DNA from: Eurosta solidaginis
Taxonomy: Eukaryota > Arthropoda > Insecta > Diptera > Tephritidae
Assembly: GCF_040869045.1 (NCBI RefSeq)
Contig: NC_090319.1
Coordinates: 242,785,832-242,849,831 of the forward strand
Length of the DNA stretch: 64,000 bases
Direction: 5' to 3'
Part shown: positions 44,731 to 54,597 of the stretch, piece after piece
Numbering within the stretch: position 1 is the stretch's first letter
How the letters are laid out: each line of letters begins with the position of its first letter
The notes under the pieces: generated by a model
What the model saw: only the letters and a program-made list of their open reading frames with translations
Database searches by the model: none
Told to the model about the DNA's origin: nothing
Made by a program: the position numbers and the translations under genes

Positions 44731-46690
44731 TTAACCCTTTCGCTACTGATGTCCACTGCAGTGGACATGACTTTGAAGTGACTTTTATTTTGAATTTAAA
44801 ACTTTTAAGCATTATTTTCAGTGAAAACGGGCCTAGTGGTTTATTGCGAGTATGAAAATAATATTCCCGCTAGTTGGTTTAAAAATTTGTCGGTATTGTG
44901 CAGGTTTTTGTGAAGCAAGGTTTAAATATTATATTTGGTGTGTTTGTTCTTCAATTCTTTATCATACAAAGTTTTAATGTTTACTTGTGTCAACGTTTTT
45001 TTTAGCTCGAAATTCTCTTTTTGAACTGTTGTAAGTAGGAGATGATTGCAATTCAGGTAAGTTTTCTAGAAACATAAAACCTTATGTCCTTTATAATGGA
45101 CATGAGTAGTCATGAGTTGTGAGTTAAGGGAAGATAGTATTACTTTGTACGCAAAAGTTATGATACCTGGGTACAGAGTGCTGTCAGGGAACGAGATATT
45201 TGACCTTCTAAATAATTTCTTAGATTTCGGCGATGAGTCGGACAGTGATGAAATTGATTCCTAACTAGGAATCGTTATGAAGAAGATGAAGAGGTGGGAA
45301 GTGGGGATACGAATTTTCAGGAAAGTGAAATGGAACGAGAGCTGAGTCCAGCATTTGAATATCAACCAGATGCACGCCCTCAATTTTCCTCTTTTTCAAC
45401 ACCATCCTCAATAAGGAGCGAAGATAATTTCGTGAGAGTATTGCGTTCAATTTCAGTTTTCTAAAAGGAAAATAAGTACACCAGAAACAGAAGCGGGAAA
45501 TGAATGTTTTGATTGGCCATATAGAACTCAGAAAAGTGATATTAAAATTTTAATTTTACCCCACCTGTGGGGTCAAAAGTGAGTATGAGCATTTCAATTT
45601 TTCGAAGATGTATCCAACTTCACTAATCTCCATGGTGTGCATAAAGAATCAAACTTTCGACCAACTAGAACTGGGGAAATTCAGAAGTTCAGCACTACCA
45701 TTATTTGCTAACAATATAACACGTAATCGTTCTTATTGGCTGTGAATACATTTGCATTTAGTGGATACTAGTCTACCCCCACAAACCCAAGATAAATTAT
45801 ATAGCGTAAGATCTATAATAGATTTTATTCGGAAACGGTTATTGGAGCAAGAGCTGGAGGAAATCCTTTGTGTTGCTGAACAGATTATTCCATTTAAAGG
45901 GCGCCTGTGGGAATAAAGCAATATATACGTGGTAAGCCTTGTCCATGGGGAATAAAGCTTTATGTTCTTTGTGGAAAAAGTGGAATGCCTATCATTTTGT
46001 TGTGTAGCAGCGGTCCTCCACATAAATTTAAATGTAAATGTTATGAACAAACTTGGTTTTGGTGCTTAAATCAAATGGATTTTATTGCTTTCAGAAAAAG
46101 ATTGGCTTATACTCTTTTGAAAATATCATGCACATACCCTCAATGTTCTCAAAATGCAAGTAAACGACGTCAAAGACATTGAAGTATTTCCACCAACGAC
46201 TGATTGATACGCGTTATAATCAAAGGGGCCATTTACCAAAGCTTGTTTCTTCACGGTCAATGCAGTTCGTTGTAAAATGGAAGGGTGCAAGGAAAACACG
46301 CACTTTTGTTTCACGAAATGCAACGCCCACCTCTGCATTCGTCAAAATTTCGACTGTTTTTATGAATACCATTCCAATTAGTTTCCTTAAAATAAACCGT
46401 TAAACTCATAAACTGTAAGGTATAGTTATTTTTTCTCTAATCAAAATGAATTTGGTTGTAAAATTATTTCAATTGTTTATCTCTTTTCGAAAATTCATAT
46501 ACCTTACTGCATTTAAGTTGACTACCTTCGCTACCCATGTCCACTCAGTTGGACATGAAATTCTGATCACGCCCATATACGGAGGCGATTTTTGCTTTCA
46601 CTAAAGTGCTTCCGAAACTGCTTACACTAATCACCATTACTTAGAAATATATTTGTAATGCGTACTACCTGGCGGTAATGAAAGGGTTAA
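44731..46690 (+). mobile_element. piggyBac-like transposon in a TTAA site
   Basis: Bounded by TTAA at 44731-44734 and 46687-46690. Its ends begin CCCTTTCGCTACTGATG and, in reverse complement, CCCTTTCATTACCGCC. Inside each end is a palindrome: ATGTCCACTGCAGTGGACAT at 44749-44768 (perfect) and a decayed version at 46536-46557. It carries a broken transposase gene on the plus strand. The insertion lies in codons of the hAT dimerisation region. Confidence 0.9.
45160..46381 (+). pseudogene. piggyBac-like transposase, decayed
   Basis: It starts at ATG 45160 with MIPGYRVLSGNEIFDLLNNF and an acidic stretch (DFGDESDSDEIDS), then a stop. The next frame gives NRYEEDEEVGSGDTNFQESE. The catalytic domain follows in pieces: DKLYSVRSIIDFIRKR, EQIIPFKGR (the piggyBac line with the second acidic region), then after a frameshift QYIRGKPCPWGIKLYVLCG. 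The end is the Cys/His-rich domain: CKMEGCKENTHFCF, CNAHLCI, CFYEYH, stop at 46381. That order and the C-terminal zinc-binding module define piggyBac transposases. At least three frame breaks make it inactive, and it is shorter than the usual 500-600 residues. Confidence 0.88.
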
Positions 46691-47271
46691 TTTGCTGAAT
46701 GGACGTTCGCAGGTAGCAATTGATACTGAGATATTAGTATTTGAAGTGCCACTCGCAAGTCAGGAAAAACATCTTCTCCATACGAGATTATAGAAGTAAG
46801 TAACTCAAACGGAGTTTTAGGTTCAATTTTTTTTCCACTGCGAAGTAATATTTTGCAGTCACATATTTCGATAAAAAGTTCTGTTCCATCGAAAATGTAT
46901 TATAAAATTAACCCAAGTTCTTACAATTTCTTTCACACGATCAATCCTCCTTAAGATTTCATACCAGAAATGAACTTATGTTATGAAACTAAAATTAAGT
47001 ATATATTGCAACAGAATTTTAGCTTCGCTTCTGGTGTCACTTGTGGTGTTAGTGTCCTCTGCTAATTGTTCTAAGTGTTCTACTACATAGCCCATCGAAA
47101 ATAACGATAACCGTCGAACGATGAGCGTGAGAAAAAAGATATATGCTTTCAATTATTCCACAACCTGTCGCAAGTGTTCCGGATATATGCATGCATTTTT
47201 GGTGCAGTGAAATAACTCCCAACAAAAAAATGAAATAACTCCCAAATATTTTCCATACAAAATGGGACTTA

Positions 47272-48658
47272 TCTAATATATAAAATTATTCTGTCACGGT
47301 TTTAGAGGCGAACTCCTCCGAAACGGCTGAACCGATTCTCATGAAATTTTGTGAGCATATTGGGTAGGTCTGAGAATCGGCTACCTTTTTTTTCGCTACG
47401 TGTCTAGGGTCTTGAGATCAAAACGTGGACCCGGGTACCCCTAGAATGTGTTCATACAATATGGATATCAAATGAAATCTGTTGATGAGTGCTATAGTAT
47501 AGGATAATTTTCATACCCCTGGGTGACTAGGGTCTCGAGATATAGCCCAAAACGTGGACCCGGGTACCCCTAGAATTTGTTTATACAATATGGATATCAA
47601 ATGAAAGCTGTTGATGAGTGCTATAGTACAGGATAATTTTCATACAACTGGGAGGCTAAGGTCTCGAGATATAGCCCAAAACGTGGACCCGGGTACCCCT
47701 AGAATGTGTTTGCACTATATGGATATCAAATGAAAGCTGTTGATGAGTGCTATAGTACAGGATAATTTTCATACAACAGGGAGGCTAGGGTCCCGAGATA
47801 TAGCCCAAAACGTGGACCCGGGTACCCCTAGAATGTGTTTATAAAATATGGATATCAAATGAAAGCTGTTGATGAGTGCTATAGTACAGGATAATTTTCA
47901 TACAACTGGGAGGCTAAGGTCTCGAGATATAGCCCAAAACGTGGACCCGGATACACGTAGAATGTGTTTTTACATTATGGGTATCAAATTGAAGCTGTTG
48001 ATGTATGCTTTAGTACAGAGTAAGTTTTACGCCGCTGGGTGACTACGGTCTCGAGATATAGGCGAAAACATGGACCCGGATACCCCTAAAATGTGTGTGT
48101 ATTATGGATATCAAATGAAAGCTGTTGCCGAGAGCTCTAAAGTTCATTGTGATATTCGATTTAGTCGCATCAACCTGGCAAAACTGATAAATATGCATGC
48201 GAAGCCGAAATAAAGACAAGAATTAATAATACCCACATACCTATTTACATACGTCCTATTCGGTTTGCCTGAAATTTCGTATATAAATTTGCCTATATTA
48301 GTATTTACGATGCTTTTTTCCGAGAAGTATACCAGAGACGGATTGGGACTGGGATTAGGACTAAGACTGTGACTAAGACTGAGACTCGGAGTGGGACTGG
48401 GACTGAGACTCGGAATGGGACTGGAACAAAATACACACCACCCTCTGGGACTGGCAATAAGAGATGAAGAAGAAGGAGACTGAGAAAGAGATAGAATGAG
48501 ACGAAGATGGAGATGAAGCGAAAAAGACGGAGGGAGGAGTGAATAAAAAGATTAGGAAAAAGTGTAGAGGGGTAGGGCAGAGTTAGACGGAAAAAGTTTA
48601 TTAAAATGTATGCTATAGGCCAAATTTAGGGCAGAGCAACGTCTGCCGGGTCTGCTAG
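47272..48658 (+). mobile_element. Non-autonomous Helitron, complete, 1387 bp
   Basis: It begins TCTAATATATAAAATTATTC (47272) and ends with the hairpin GGCAGAGCAACGTCTGCC and CTAG (48655-48658). The host bases are A at 47271 and T at 48659. Joining the flanks restores GGGACTTATTTCATTATG, a regular unit of the surrounding foldback. The content is a six-unit minisatellite, a GGGACT hexamer run and no coding, so it depends on a helicase from another element. Confidence 0.93.
47408..48170 (+). repeat. Minisatellite of six 129-bp units in the Helitron
   Basis: GGTCTCGAG or close variants begin units at 47408, 47531, 47660, 47789, 47918 and 48047. Spacing is exactly 129 bp except for the first (123). 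Each unit carries CCCAAAACGTGGACCCGG, TATGGATATCAAATGAAAGC and a TGAGTGCTATAGTACAG-like part. Middle units are nearly identical; outer units are more diverged. Confidence 0.92.
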
Positions 48659-49457
48659 TTTCATTATGAAATAGCTCCCAATTCATTGGGATTTATTTCA
48701 TAATTTTCGCTGGTAATTATTTCATAATGAAATAACTCCCAAATGAAATAATCCCAAATAAAATTTCTTTGGGAGTTATTTCATAATTTTTTGAGATTGG
48801 GAGTTATTTCATTTTTATTGGGACTTACTTCATTGTTTGTAATTCAGGCATTGGGAGTTATTTCATTTTTGTTGGGAGTCATTTCATTTTCTTAAAAATA
48901 CAATTTTATCAAACTTTGACGTTCTTCTAACAGTTTCTATGGGTCGGCTATACATTAAGGCACCAATTGGTTCGTAAACCAAAGGGGTTTGAACTTTGAA
49001 ATTTTGCACATAGGTTCTCAGGGAGTTCCCCAACGAGAATCACTAAGTAATTTTTAATTGTTATTAACAATTTACTAGTAATTAGTAGTTAAATTTACCA
49101 TGGTATAACTATCACTTTTTATCTACATACGAACACTTTCACAAAAATTTTATACATAAGTACACTTTATAATGTTTATAAAACCACAATCAACTATCTT
49201 CATTTGTTTAAATTTGCGTATTATTGTAAAATTTAATGATTTATTTGTTTACTTTCCGCGAACACAAGCATACAGCCATTTTATCTAATTCACTGCTTGC
49301 TTGGTGGTACCAGATGCTTTAAATTGTTCCAACGAATGAAAAATTTTTAAATAGTACCAAATAGGAAAATGGACCTCTTTCATTCAACTCTATTTATTTA
49401 TTTTACAAAAAAATAGAAAATTTGGAATAAAAAATCGCGCGATGCACGGTAATTCTT

Positions 49458-49582
49458 CGTAGAACACCTTTCTGCATAAGCGGCCTTCGGACGCGCTTAT
49501 AAAAAATAGCCCTGGGCTACGCCATGCCAAGTCCGGGTGTGTGGTATAACCGTGGTAGCCATAGCATAGAAGGTGTTCTACG
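49458..49582. other. Structured hairpin region in the foldback core
   Basis: CGTAGAACACCTT (49458-49470) is matched by AAGGTGTTCTACG (49570-49582), enclosing 99 bases. Inside is a second hairpin, ATAAGCG / CGCTTAT, closed by a CCTTCGG loop. Pairing at both levels in a conserved-looking, less AT-rich island suggests a folded RNA or a protein-binding cruciform. There is no match to an RNA family that I can name. Confidence 0.45.
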
Positions 49583-50222
49583 CAGACTTGTTCCTTTTAT
49601 TTTTTACTTTTAAAAAATTTTGTTAATTTCATAAAAAAAAATCCGATTTTTTAAAATAAATTACGTTTACTTCGACGACACTATTCAAGTTTTCTTGTAA
49701 TTGTAACTTTTACATATGTACATAATAGTTTGCTGTATTTTTCAAATCTCACTGTAACTGATTATATAGTATAAAGATAAACATTTCAAATTTTGATTTG
49801 GGATTTATTTCATTTTTTTGAGACTTATTTCATTTGGGAGTTATTTCATTTTTTTTTTTTGGGACTTGTGGTTTCATTATGAAATAACTGGCAAATATTG
49901 GGAGTTATTTCATTTCCTTTTTGGGAGTTATTTCATTTATTGAAGTTGGGAGTTATTTCAATTTTATTGGGACTTATTTTATTGGGAGTTATTTCATGGG
50001 AGTTATTTCATGGGAGTTATTTCATTTGGGAGTTATTGCACTGCACCTGCATTTATTAGTATAGCAAATTTTTTGCAGAAATCAATATTTTCCAGAAATT
50101 AGTTATAATAAAAATACAAATTATCCAGGAAGTTATGATTTGTGGACCATTTGGCGCCCCCTGTGAGTAGCGCCCGGTGTAAGATTACCTCCTTGCCCCC
50201 TCACTACGCCACTGTGGGAAAG

Positions 50223-50844
50223 ACGCATAGAACAAAAAAGAAATAATAACCTCAATAACAGCAAGGAAATACTTATTGTACATACACAGCTCGTTCATTT
50301 TTTGGATGGTGCTAAATGACACAGCTTCTAATGCGGTGTCATAAAATCAATTTGTATTATGTTACCTCTTTAAAAATCGAAAAATCTATTAGTTCGTCAA
50401 AAAAACTAAGCAAATATGTATATTATAGGAACATATACCTAAATACATTTTGTAATTTGTGGAATTAAAAGCAAGGCGAATTCAGTACCAATTGTTGTTA
50501 TACCAACAGCTGATTGCTTCTTTGAAAGGTGTTGATACGGAATAATTTTCCGCAAGTGAAAAAGAATTATTTTTTTCTTCGGATTTGGAATCCAAGATTT
50601 TTTCTATCCTATTTGACAGGTTTGAGTAAATTTTCGGTGAAAATCATCAATAAAACCTTTAACATGGAAAATACCCCGAAGTTATTCTGAAATGCCCAAT
50701 TTTGATTTTTAGGATAATGGCATCTATGGCCAATATTATTAAAATGAACCTTTTAACGCGCTCGCAGGGAGCGAGAAGTTTCTTATCAGGTCATCAGTGG
50801 CTGAAATTAAACTAAATATATATATACGTGCAAAAAATGGTGCG
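50223..50844. other. Non-coding interval
   Basis: Contains (50470-50523) the reverse complement of the block at 5045-5092. No gene is present. Confidence 0.45.
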
Positions 50845-51351
50845 ACTAATCCCTCGGAGTCACCTCCGTAAGCACTATGAGGAAATACGGCACCTGATAA
50901 CACAGCCGTATGAAGCCAAAAAACATAAGCAGGTCCTTGGTGAACTCCATAAACAGACGTCCCTCTATGTCAGGAATTGCCCGGTGAATCCAGTACTCAA
51001 AGAACAATACCCTAAACTTGCGGAAGAGGAACACACACTCTCTAGGGAAACGCGAGTCACTCTAGCTCAACTTCGATCTGGATTCTGTAACAGGTTAAAC
51101 TCTTACTTATCCAGAATCAACCCCGACATACAAAATGTATGCCCTGCTTGCAACGTGTTCCCACATGAAACCCACCATCTCTTCAATTGCAATGTGGAAC
51201 CAACCCCTCTAACACCTCTCTCATTATGGTCCACCCCTGTTGAACAGCAAGTTTCCTCGGACTCCCGTTAGAGGACATTGATGACAATTTGTGATTGGTC
51301 AGACCAATTGGGTGGGGCGAAGCACTGCTACAACAACAACAACTAATCCCT
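50845..51351 (+). mobile_element. Jockey-clade LINE, heavily 5'-truncated
   Basis: Element 50855-51341 is flanked by the 10-base duplication ACTAATCCCT (50845-50854 and 51342-51351). It keeps only the end of ORF2 and a 3' tail of CAA repeats (CTACAACAACAACAA). Confidence 0.9.
50855..51290 (+). pseudogene. Jockey-clade LINE ORF2, C-terminal end
   Basis: The translated part reads SHLRKHYEEIRHLITQPYEA, then TLSRETRVTLAQLRSGFCNR and a zinc-finger-like end (CPACNVFPHETHHLFNC) followed by PTPLTPLSLWSTPVE. This tail, with its Cys-x2-Cys-x7-His-x4-Cys pattern, closes ORF2 of many dipteran jockey elements. A frameshift near 51240 puts the last residues (LGLPLEDIDDNL, stop at 51290) in another frame. 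The Met codon at 50828 belongs to the flank and is not a start. Confidence 0.85.
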
Positions 51352-54300
51352 AAAGAGAGCAAAAAGAGAGAAAAAATATTATAGGTGATTAAGTTAAAAC
51401 GCATCTATATGAAAAACTGCTTATGTGACGGGGCTTTTTGTGTGCATGCACGTAGCCGACACAATCCAGACACAACACGTGTTACATTACACTGACAGTC
51501 AGAGCAGGAATTTTAGTTTCATTGGCGAAGGCTTCTTTTGAGTACTTCAATGCACATTAAAAGTTTTGTGTAAAATTACAATATACAAAAACAATTCGAG
51601 CTTCGTCAAGTATTTTATTATCTTGTTGTTTGGTACTGTGCTTTGAAAAGTCGAACAATTGAATTGTGCAGTTTTGTCAGGAAACACACTCTGGTCATAA
51701 TAAGACTATATTCTGATTGCAACTCTTGCTGCAGAAAACTTAGCCAGGGTCTCTAAAAAAGAACTGTCATATTTTCCTTTCATATTCTTTACCTTGTACA
51801 TTTTCTGGACATCACTGGCGCTTTTTCACGAAGAATTGATAATGCTTTATACACTGTTAAATGTTTGAGCGAAAATTAATACTTTTTTGTACTACATATA
51901 AGGCCAATGTGAATTGGGTTTGAAATTCAAACTTTTCGAATACCTACGGAAAGGACACTACTGAAGTTGGTTTTGATTTTAAAATAAATGTATTGAAATT
52001 AAATCTACAGGATTTTCTCAATTTAAAACCAAAAATGTTTTAAAATAAAACCCTTTTTATTGAGATCTAATCTACATTCGCTTAAAATATACATGACGTT
52101 TTTGAGTTGATATCCAACATTATTCTTCCATGACTATCCAATCGTTGAGAAATTTTGTAAAAATTACAGTTTCCGAGTTGATATCCAACGGTGGGTAACA
52201 GTAATGAAGCGTTATAAATTAAAAATATAAAAGATATTTTATTTTCCCAAAAATACTGTAGTTTTGAAATCTTACATTTTAGTTCAATCAGAGGACTACA
52301 CTTGAGTACAAGTTCAGAAATATATTTTTTTCAACTTAAGTAACAGCGTTTTTTGCTTTATAAAAAATTCCCTTTTTTGCTGAGGATGCTATGATTCTCA
52401 AATTGAGCCACTGTTTCGAACCATCCCTTGAGATTGAATTAAGCTATTTATCAAGAAGAGTCTAATGGTACTCAAGCCGAAATATTTATTGGGTATATTC
52501 GACGCCATTGCAAACGAACGCAAACAACTGATAGGTTAACGAGAGTTTAACCTTGCCAGATCGGCCGCATAACCTCAGCTTAAACTTCAGTTAAATGTGA
52601 CTGAAAAAATACAGAATAACTTTAAGCGTAGCTTAACTGACAAACTAAGTTGAACTTGCACTAAAAAACCGGGCCTAGAACAAGCGGTGTAACTATAAAA
52701 AATAGGACAAAATGTATAATCAAGTAAAGTCGATACCTAAAGTTGCAGCCCTCTCACAAAAGCCACTTTAATTTGACTACAAAGACGCCCTATATTTTTT
52801 ATTAACATGTTTTAAATCATCCAAGTATTAAATATTAACATTAATCCAGACCTAACTTCTTATTGGGAACCCCTGAATTTATTGAGCAGTTGATGTCATG
52901 ATCAATCAAGTTCAGTTATTTTAAAAACTCAACGTGGATTTTATTGACATTAATTACATTATTAGTTTGAAATTGAATCCCGAAATCTTTCAAAATTTTT
53001 TTTTAGTAAAATTTAAGGTTTTAATTTTACCATAAACATTAAAAATTGATGTAAGCCGACGACGAACGGTTTAAAATGTATACTAAAATTTCTAAACGTG
53101 TATATTTTCACTGCACTATTGAGACTATATTTTACAAATTTTTACAAATATATTTTACTTTGAGAAGGTGTTCCTTCCTTTAAAGCCCCGTAGGCATTTG
53201 CCTAAATCCATATATGGAAAATCATATATGTATTATGTACATATGTTCAAATATACATATGTGACAGGTGCTGAAATATAGCCTACTACTACTTATACAT
53301 CAATGGTCACTAATCAAGTAAACACAACAAAGAAGAAACTATAAAAAAATTACTACAATACAATTACAAATATGCTCGAGAGAATTGAAGATTTATAGTT
53401 TCACGCAATTAGCACTTTAATATACCATACCTATTGTCATTATCACCGTTATACCTGAATCGGTACGCACACGCACATCCGTATGATGTACATAGCATAT
53501 GAGTAAATAAAAATATGTTTAAAAATGGGTTCACATTATGAATAATTATTAATTCTAATCAAATAGGCTGGAAAAAGAGGAAATGCTAGGAAATGACAAA
53601 CTACAGCATGAAAAAAACAGCAATACATACATACATAAAAATAATAAAGACATTCAGCCGAGCTACGGATTGGGCGGACAATCATATGAATGGTGAACCA
53701 TTCTAAATTACGAAGCAAACAAATCCCATAGTTGCACTCACTCATTCGCCTTATAATTTTTTATCAGGGACCTCAAATAATAATTAGTTTAGAACCGACC
53801 TAATTATGCGATAAATGTCTAATTAACTTCCAATTCAAATAGAGAATTGAGTTTGGGAACTTATTAAAAATCCCAGTGGCATGGCGAAATTTGAAGAAAA
53901 TCTGAGCCTGGGAGTAACCGATGCACTCCGAAGTATTTTGGGTCGCTGATTTCGTATTTTTAGACAGAGCTGCCAGTACGCTCCCGAGATATTTGCGAAA
54001 AAATGTCTTTAGTACAATATTGCGATTATGGAAATAAATCTAAAAATTGTCCAACTAAATTAAGGTATATTTTGGTGTATTTAGATATTCTTAATAGGAA
54101 TTCGGGGTATGTATTTGGATTCCAGAAAAAGCTACATATATAGGTTTTGGCTTCAGTTCAGAGTGGTTCAACATTAAAATTTAGGGTTTAAATCGCACTA
54201 TAACCTTACTTGGTCTTCCAACTTTTTTCTTAATCGGAAAGCTTTTGAGATGTAAAACAGCACAGCTGAGGTACATTTTTGAAATTTTGTCTATTTACAT

Positions 54301-54548
54301 AAATAATAAACTTGAATTGTAAAATAAATTTTAATTAATTTTTGAAACTTTTTGTATTTCATTCTTTTTTTTTGGGTTTGCTCTACAATTATTTTAAGCT
54401 GATTTTTGCCTACTAAAATTTTATTAGAATAGGCACAAAAATTAAATATCTTCAAAATTCCCCAGTTTCGTGCACTTTCCGCTAGAAAAAATGTGTTAAC
54501 AGGAAAAAATAAAGCTTTCTTTTGACAAAAACAAAAATTCGAATGAAA
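51352..54548. other. AT-rich non-coding DNA
   Basis: About 3.2 kb without gene or matched repeat, except for the 43-base block at 51395-51437. Many ATGTACATA/TATGTACAT strings are near 53230-53270. The 69-codon frame at 53536-53745 (minus) is not supported. Confidence 0.4.
51395..51437 (+). repeat. Third copy of the AAAACGCATCTATATGAAAAACTGC block
   Basis: Identical over about 40 bases to 15802-15844 apart from one or two changes, including TATGTGACGGGGCTTT. It lies 44 bp beyond the jockey LINE duplication. Confidence 0.6.
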
Positions 54549-54597
54549 AACAAGAAAGGAAGTCTAAGTTCGGGTGAAACTGAACATTACATACTAT
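54549..54597 (-). repeat. End fragment of family A
   Basis: AACAAGAAAGGAAGTCTAAG followed by TTCGGGTGAAACTGAACATT corresponds to the 40421 end of family A. It stops abruptly where the foldback array begins. Confidence 0.65.

Larger units (their letters stand above)
44579..47120 (-). pseudogene. hAT transposase C-terminal part, split by piggyBac
   Basis: On the minus strand, from about 47120: VVEHLEQLAEDTNTTSDTRS, NFSFIT and HFWYEILRRIDRV, like the helical domain of ZMYM1-type hAT transposases. Nearer the insertion: NTNISVSIATCERPFSKL. The frame then meets the piggyBac at TTAA 46687. Beyond it (44734 down to 44579) the code continues KLILTYLRSTMGPGRLSDL then EKENFEMINFDDIIDIFG, the hAT dimerisation domain, which pairs transposase subunits. 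Stops and frameshifts occur in the distal block. The N-terminal and most catalytic residues are absent. Confidence 0.85.
47201..50047. mobile_element. Foldback element rich in GGGAGTTATTTC units
   Basis: The ends GGTGCAGTGAAATAACTCCC (47201) and GGGAGTTATTGCACTGCACC (50047) are inverted repeats with one mismatch. Flanks TGCATTTTT and TGCATTTAT could be a 9-base duplication with one change, as in foldback or Mutator-type insertions. GGGAGTTATTTCATT units, mostly inverted at the left and direct at the right, fill both arms (to 48900 and from 49795). The core has no coding. After removal of the Helitron the element is 1460 bp. Confidence 0.8.
44373..50222 (-). mobile_element. hAT transposon hosting three further elements
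   Basis: The element proper is 44381-50214. Its ends are CAGTGGCGTAGTGAGG and the exact reverse complement CCTCACTACGCCACTG. The 8-base duplication TGGGAAAG flanks it at 44373-44380 and 50215-50222, diagnostic of hAT transposition. Only about 1 kb of the hAT itself remains (44381-44730, 46691-47200, 50048-50214), with transposase coding on the minus strand. The other parts are a piggyBac-like element (44731-46690) and a foldback (47201-50047) that contains a Helitron (47272-48658). Confidence 0.93.

Noticed and set aside
47408..48170. CRISPR-like array
   Set aside because: The units are 129 bp and contiguous, without unique spacers; it is a minisatellite in a Helitron of a eukaryote.
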